Part shown: positions 7,473-11,052 of the stretch, piece after piece
Layout: each line of letters starts with the position of its first letter
How positions within the stretch are numbered: position 1 is the first letter of the stretch
From: Paludibacteraceae bacterium
Lineage (GTDB): Bacteria; Bacteroidota; Bacteroidia; Bacteroidales; Paludibacteraceae
Length of the DNA stretch: 11,052 bases
Assembly: GCA_947445425.1 (NCBI GenBank)
Contig: CANFFA010000044.1
Span: 1 to 11,052 of the forward strand
Reading direction: 5' to 3'
Position numbers and translations under genes: made by a program
The notes under the pieces: generated by a model
Seen by the model: only the letters and a program-made list of their open reading frames with translations
Databases searched by the model: none
Told to the model about the DNA's origin: nothing

Positions 7473-7475
7473 TCA

Positions 7476-7793
7476 ATGAAAAAATCAAAATTAGTGAATT
7501 TAGTTTTGCTGAGTGTGGCCATTTCTTCGTGCCAGCATGAAAAGCCGAAACACGATAGAAAAGTGTACCTACGTTCTGATAGTACTGCCGAATATTCACG
7601 CACAGAGGGTCATTCTCATTTTGGAGGCTATTATGCATTTCGACCCTATGGAATGTATTACTCGGGTGGATACCGCCGCGCCGGATACTATTCTGGTGGT
7701 ATCCATGAAAGTTCAAATATTGGTCATAGCGCTTTTAAAAGTGCTACTATTCGAGGTGGTTTCGGTAGTAGCGCTTTTCATGTATCGTCCTAA
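7476..7793 (+). CDS. Small lipoprotein with C-terminal RGGFG motif, partner of the YgiC-type ligase (YgiB-like position)
   Basis: The 105-residue product has a lipoprotein signal peptide with lipobox ISSC (lipidation at C19). The mature part is low in complexity and rich in Tyr, Gly, Ser and His: KPKHDRK, then GGYYAFRPYGMYYSGGYRRAGYYSGG (two YYSGG copies), then the tail SATIRGGFGSSAF at about residues 89-101. A 10-base direct repeat TAGCGCTTTT (7727-7736 and 7769-7778, same frame) encodes SAF on both sides of RGGFG. E. coli YgiB (DUF1190), encoded next to ygiC, also carries TRGGFG near its C-terminus. The rest of this protein does not look like YgiB. It lacks enzyme features, so a structural or substrate role is likelier. 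An overlapping frame starting at 7513 is rejected because it lacks the lipobox and shows no family features. The ligase gene starts 45 bases downstream. Confidence 0.85.
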   Translation: MKKSKLVNLVLLSVAISSCQHEKPKHDRKVYLRSDSTAEYSRTEGHSHFGGYYAFRPYGMYYSGGYRRAGYYSGGIHESSNIGHSAFKSATIRGGFGSSAFHVSS

Positions 7794-7838
7794 GCAACTG
7801 TGTTTGAATTAAAATTTAGATAATAACAAAACAATTTA

Positions 7839-8978
7839 ATGCAACGTATCATCACGACTCCCCGTACCAATTGGCAACAGAAAGTTGAAGAGATTGGTTT
7901 TGGATTTCATTCTTTGGATTCACTCTATTGGGACGAATCTGTTTATTATGAGTTTAAACTCAAAGAAATAGAGGCGATAGAAAAAGCTACCAATGAACTT
8001 TGGGACTTGTGTTTGGAGGCGGTGCAATATGTAATTGACAAAAAAATATACAATAGATTTCACATTCCTCAATGGTTTGTTCCGCAAATCGAGGAAAGTT
8101 GGAACAATGATGCACCTGCAATTTATGGCCGTTTTGATTTCTCCATGAGAGACGGAATCCCCAAATTACTAGAGTTTAATGCTGACACACCTACTTCCTT
8201 ATTCGAAGCTTCTGTAGTACAATGGCATTGGTTACAGGATACAAATCCGAACAAAGATCAATTCAACTCTATTCACGAAAAGCTGATCGCCTATTGGAGT
8301 TATTTAAAAGAATATCTTCACTATCATACCCTTCATTTTACTGCAATTAAAGATAATTTGGAAGATTTTACCACTTCCGAATACATGCGTGATTGTGCAA
8401 TTCAAGCTGGTTATCATACTAAGTTCATTGATCTTATGGACATTGGTTGGAATACCGATTATCTTGAATTTAGAGATTTGGAGGAGTTGCCAATCAAAAA
8501 TATTTTTAAACTTTACCCTTACGAATGGCTTTTACATGAAGAATTTGGGAATCATCTGAGGCCTGATAGAAATAAATGTTTTTGGATAGAACCAAGTTGG
8601 AAAATGATTCTTTCCAATAAAGCTATTTTACCGATTCTATGGCAATTAAATAAAGGCCACGAAAATCTATTACCCACATTCTCTGAATATGAGAAGTCAT
8701 CCATTGGGTTTAACTTTGCCAAAAAGCCAATTCTTTCAAGAGAAGGAGCCAATATTCAACTCTTTGAGAATGGAAAAATGATTTCAGAAACGATGGGCGA
8801 CTATGGTGAGGAAGGATTTATCTACCAAGAGTTGTGCACATTACCAGAATTTAATGGCAATTATCCATTGATTGGAAGTTGGGTAATAGGACAGGAAGCA
8901 GCCGGTATTGGTATTAGAGAAACTTCGACACTCATTACTGACAATTTAAGTCGTTTTGTACCCCATTTAATTAAATAA
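7839..8978 (+). CDS. ygiC: YgiC/YjfC-type ATP-grasp ligase (glutathionylspermidine synthase-like)
   Basis: Predicted cytoplasmic ATP-grasp carboxylate-amine ligase of 379 residues, close to E. coli YgiC (386) along its whole length. Shared blocks, from memory of YgiC: the N-terminus with W and GF(G/N)FH, LEFNADTPTSLFEA (111-124), QFNSIHEKLI (141-150), IFKLYPYEW (222-230), W-EPSWKMILSNKAILP (249-265), KKPILSREGAN (295-305), DYGEEG (321-326), IGSWVIGQEAAGIGIRE (345-361) and SRF-PH at the end. Acidic and basic ATP-grasp positions (E112, N114, K296, R301, E302 and the DYGEEG loop) are intact. The amidase half of bifunctional Gsp enzyme is absent. Reported work on E. coli YgiC and YjfC found no glutathionylspermidine synthesis, so the true substrate is unknown. 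The start aligns with the E. coli N-terminus. The lipoprotein just upstream is the best substrate candidate by context. Confidence 0.95.
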   Translation: MQRIITTPRTNWQQKVEEIGFGFHSLDSLYWDESVYYEFKLKEIEAIEKATNELWDLCLEAVQYVIDKKIYNRFHIPQWFVPQIEESWNNDAPAIYGRFDFSMRDGIPKLLEFNADTPTSLFEASVVQWHWLQDTNPNKDQFNSIHEKLIAYWSYLKEYLHYHTLHFTAIKDNLEDFTTSEYMRDCAIQAGYHTKFIDLMDIGWNTDYLEFRDLEELPIKNIFKLYPYEWLLHEEFGNHLRPDRNKCFWIEPSWKMILSNKAILPILWQLNKGHENLLPTFSEYEKSSIGFNFAKKPILSREGANIQLFENGKMISETMGDYGEEGFIYQELCTLPEFNGNYPLIGSWVIGQEAAGIGIRETSTLITDNLSRFVPHLIK

Positions 8979-9021
8979 AAACAGATTATTTTTCAATCGA
9001 ACTAACACTAAGCCCTTCAAT

Positions 9022-10488
9022 ATGAAACGATTTCTATTTTGTATCTTCATTACTATCTTTTTTATTGCTTGTAAAGACAAAGAGGTGACTTTACCCCCAG
9101 AACCCGCCACTCAAGTAAGTTTACAATATGTAAATAAATGGATTTATGGAATTATGTCTGACTTGTATTATTGGAATACGACGCTTCCAGCCGCTAAAAC
9201 GACTGATGTAAATCCTGCAGATTATTTTAAAACTTTAAAGAATAAGGAGGATAGATTCTCAGCCATTTTTGCAAGCTATAAAGATATTATGAATCAGCTC
9301 AATGGGGTGAGTTCTGCTGACATTGGTTTCGAATTTGAATTATACCAAGAAAGTAATTCTAATGACAATATTTTAGGCCAAATTATCTATACCAAAAGAG
9401 GTACTGTTGCTGATAAATTGGGTATTAAACGGGGAAGTATTTTTCGAAAAATTAATGGTCAGCAACTTACAATGACGAATTATAGTAAGTTACTCAATCT
9501 TTTTTACGATACAAGCTCAAGTGCGGCGGTGACCTTCTCAATTTTTCAAAATGGAGAATTTGTAGACAATACTTCCGCTACTACCATTACTAAAGCGGTT
9601 AATTATCAAGAAGATCCTGTTTTTATTGATACAGTTTATACCGTACAGAATAAAAAAATTGGCTACTTGGTCTATAATTTCTTTACGAATGATGCCGGAG
9701 ATAATTCAAAGAAATATGATTTAGAGTTAAACACTATAATTAGTAGTTTTAAAGCTCAAAATGTAAGTGAATTGATCATTGATTTACGTTATAACCATGG
9801 TGGAATGATGACTTCAGCCATCAACTTTTCCAGTATGTTGGTTCCTAATTTGACTACTGATAAAGTTTTTAGTTATACTCAGTATAATAAAATTTTAACA
9901 GACTACTTCAACAGTGCTGATTTCAAAAAACAGAGTACTGAAAATCCCTTTGTCTCAAATTTTGTCACGACCATCAATCCCACTTTTCCATCGACAACAA
10001 CTGTTCCCATTCAAAATATGGGTAGCAATCTTCAAAGAATTTTCTTTTTGACAGGAAAAGGAACTGCTTCAGCCAGTGAAATGGTTATCAATGGACTAAA
10101 ACCTTTTTTTCCTTGCGTGTTAATTGGAGATACTACTGTGGGTAAAAATGTTGGTTCTACCCTTGTTCATGACACAGAAAATCTTAAAAATAATTGGGCC
10201 TTTATGCCAATATTCTTAAAGTATTTCAACAAGGATCATCTGAGTGATTTTACAAATGGTTTTGCACCAGATTTTTTTGTGGAGGATGATTTTAAAAATC
10301 AGTTGGGCGATACCAACGAAGCCCTTTTGGCTAAAGCGATTGGCCAAATTTCTGGTGTAAAAGTCAGTTCATCAAAAGCTCCGTCATTTCAGCGAACAAA
10401 TGTGAAATCATCGGTTGATTTCAAGTTGATTCACGATGCATTGATCGTAGAAAATAAAGCATTGGATAGATTTAATCATAGAAAGTGA
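9022..10488 (+). CDS. S41-family (C-terminal processing) peptidase lipoprotein
   Basis: Envelope serine protease of the CtpA/S41 family, 488 residues. The signal peptide ends in lipobox FIAC (C17), followed by KDKE, so it is lipid-anchored outside the inner membrane. An N-terminal helical region with YGIMSDLYYWN (42-52) is typical of Bacteroidota S41 proteins. A PDZ domain spans about 101-175 (GFEFEL, then GIKRGSIFRKINGQ). The S41 core spans about 210-420: IGYLVYNFF, LIIDLRYNHGG (251-261) and TGKGTASASEM (344-354), with the likely nucleophile S350. The general-base Lys is K375 in TTVGKNVGS, 25 residues later as in CtpB. The position four after the Lys, Gln in classical CtpA/CtpB, is Ser here. 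It starts 43 bases after ygiC with no promoter or terminator between, so co-transcription is likely. The substrate is unknown. Confidence 0.93.
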   Translation: MKRFLFCIFITIFFIACKDKEVTLPPEPATQVSLQYVNKWIYGIMSDLYYWNTTLPAAKTTDVNPADYFKTLKNKEDRFSAIFASYKDIMNQLNGVSSADIGFEFELYQESNSNDNILGQIIYTKRGTVADKLGIKRGSIFRKINGQQLTMTNYSKLLNLFYDTSSSAAVTFSIFQNGEFVDNTSATTITKAVNYQEDPVFIDTVYTVQNKKIGYLVYNFFTNDAGDNSKKYDLELNTIISSFKAQNVSELIIDLRYNHGGMMTSAINFSSMLVPNLTTDKVFSYTQYNKILTDYFNSADFKKQSTENPFVSNFVTTINPTFPSTTTVPIQNMGSNLQRIFFLTGKGTASASEMVINGLKPFFPCVLIGDTTVGKNVGSTLVHDTENLKNNWAFMPIFLKYFNKDHLSDFTNGFAPDFFVEDDFKNQLGDTNEALLAKAIGQISGVKVSSSKAPSFQRTNVKSSVDFKLIHDALIVENKALDRFNHRK

Positions 10489-10519
10489 AACTAGAATGCT
10501 CAATTTTTATATAACTCAG

Positions 10520-10987
10520 ATGCAAAACTATCACCGAATCATTGTCTTTTGTTTTTGCATTTTCAGTACTTATACTCTTGATGCACAGATTGGAATAGCC
10601 ATAGATCAAACTTCAAAACATCCCATGTTGGTTGATGACCACTTGTCGAGGAGTTTAAAATTGGCAAGAAATCATTTTGATCAGCAACGGATCGATAGCT
10701 GCTCTGTTTGGAAGAGCCTCTCTAGGAAACAAAAGTATAATATCGATTTAATTGAGTTCAAACGTGATAATCGGTTGAATCAACTTGATTTGAAAATTAG
10801 TGCTAAAAATGAAGAATTGCAGGCATCGGAATTATCATCCAATAAAGAATTGAAAGTGATAGAAGTCCTTAAAAATGAACTTTCTATACTTGCTTTGGAA
10901 AGACAATGTGCCCTAACAGAAGCAAAGGATCAAATCAGAGCACAACTGACCAAAAAGCAGCGGAAGGTATATGATAAGTGTAAATAG
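10520..10987 (+). CDS. Small periplasmic helical protein with two LTxxQ-like motifs (Spy/CpxP-like, tentative)
   Basis: Unassigned 155-residue exported protein. The ATG at 10520 gives a clean signal peptide (MQNYHR, hydrophobic core to about residue 20, cut after LDA before Q23). The earlier in-frame ATG at 10496, 7 bases after the peptidase stop, would add eight residues before it and is the alternative start. The mature part is highly charged and predicted helical or coiled-coil (about 65-147). It carries LSRKQ at about 67-71 and LTKKQRKVYDKC at about 143-154. Two such motifs in a small helical periplasmic protein recall the LTxxQ motifs of Spy/CpxP chaperones, though overall similarity was not tested. 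Four cysteines, including one near the C-terminus, could form disulfides. It is probably the last gene of the cluster. The 65 bases after it contain no gene. Confidence 0.75.
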   Translation: MQNYHRIIVFCFCIFSTYTLDAQIGIAIDQTSKHPMLVDDHLSRSLKLARNHFDQQRIDSCSVWKSLSRKQKYNIDLIEFKRDNRLNQLDLKISAKNEELQASELSSNKELKVIEVLKNELSILALERQCALTEAKDQIRAQLTKKQRKVYDKCK

Positions 10988-11052
10988 TGAGTATTAAAAA
11001 TTTCATTAAATTTTTATGGTATTCATATTCGTTTTCTTAAGGGGTGGGTTAT

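Noticed and set aside
7513..7812. 99-codon + strand frame overlapping the lipoprotein gene
   Set aside because: The 7476 frame has a lipobox, the RGGFG motif and a 3-base coupling to the upstream gene. This frame has none of these.
10996..11015. AAAAATTT/AAATTTTT inverted repeat after the last gene
   Set aside because: The stem is A/T only, too weak for an intrinsic terminator, and could be chance in A/T-rich DNA.

Overview
The window looks like chromosome of a member of the Bacteroidota. Evidence: two proteins carry type IX secretion (T9SS) C-terminal sorting domains, starts sit behind A/T-rich leaders without Shine-Dalgarno sequences, two promoters fit the Bacteroidota TAnnTTTG -7 box, and the gene families match (long CusA-type RND pump, BspA-like repeat protein, S41 lipoprotein). 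All supported genes are on the + strand. Genus cannot be read from the sequence.

Region 1 (2-4918) is a heavy-metal efflux operon, probably for Cu(I)/Ag(I), in the order pump, outer-membrane channel, periplasmic adaptor. The pump is cut by the left window edge. The pump keeps the three methionines that line the CusA metal site, the adaptor has an N-terminal heavy-metal-binding domain, and the channel has an unusual Met/Gly/Ser/Ala/Pro insert. Intergenic gaps are 22 and 11 bases, so the three genes are very likely co-transcribed.

Region 2 (4919-5468) is a junction. About 45 bases after the adaptor, an imperfect hairpin is followed by the 5'-truncated tail of a BspA-like leucine-rich-repeat T9SS protein. 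It has no start region or signal peptide and is best called a pseudogene. A strong intrinsic terminator closes the region.

Region 3 (5507-6901) is a single T9SS-exported protein with its own promoter. Its N-terminal half resembles a TIM-barrel glycosidase, but the family was not identified.

Region 4 (7044-10987) is the most interesting part: a five-gene, same-strand run behind one promoter. It encodes a small single-pass membrane protein, a 105-residue lipoprotein ending in an RGGFG motif, a full-length YgiC-type ATP-grasp ligase (glutathionylspermidine-synthase fold without the amidase half), an S41 processing-peptidase lipoprotein, and a small periplasmic helical protein with two LTxxQ-like motifs. 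In enterobacteria ygiC sits next to the lipoprotein gene ygiB, whose product also has RGGFG near its C-terminus. The lipoprotein here is otherwise unlike YgiB, so the shared motif beside the same ligase suggests that the lipoprotein tail is what the ligase recognises or modifies. That is inference. The peptidase and the helical protein may be envelope partners of the same system.

No RNA genes, CRISPR arrays, intact insertion sequences or origins were seen. No gene-free stretch exceeds 300 bases.
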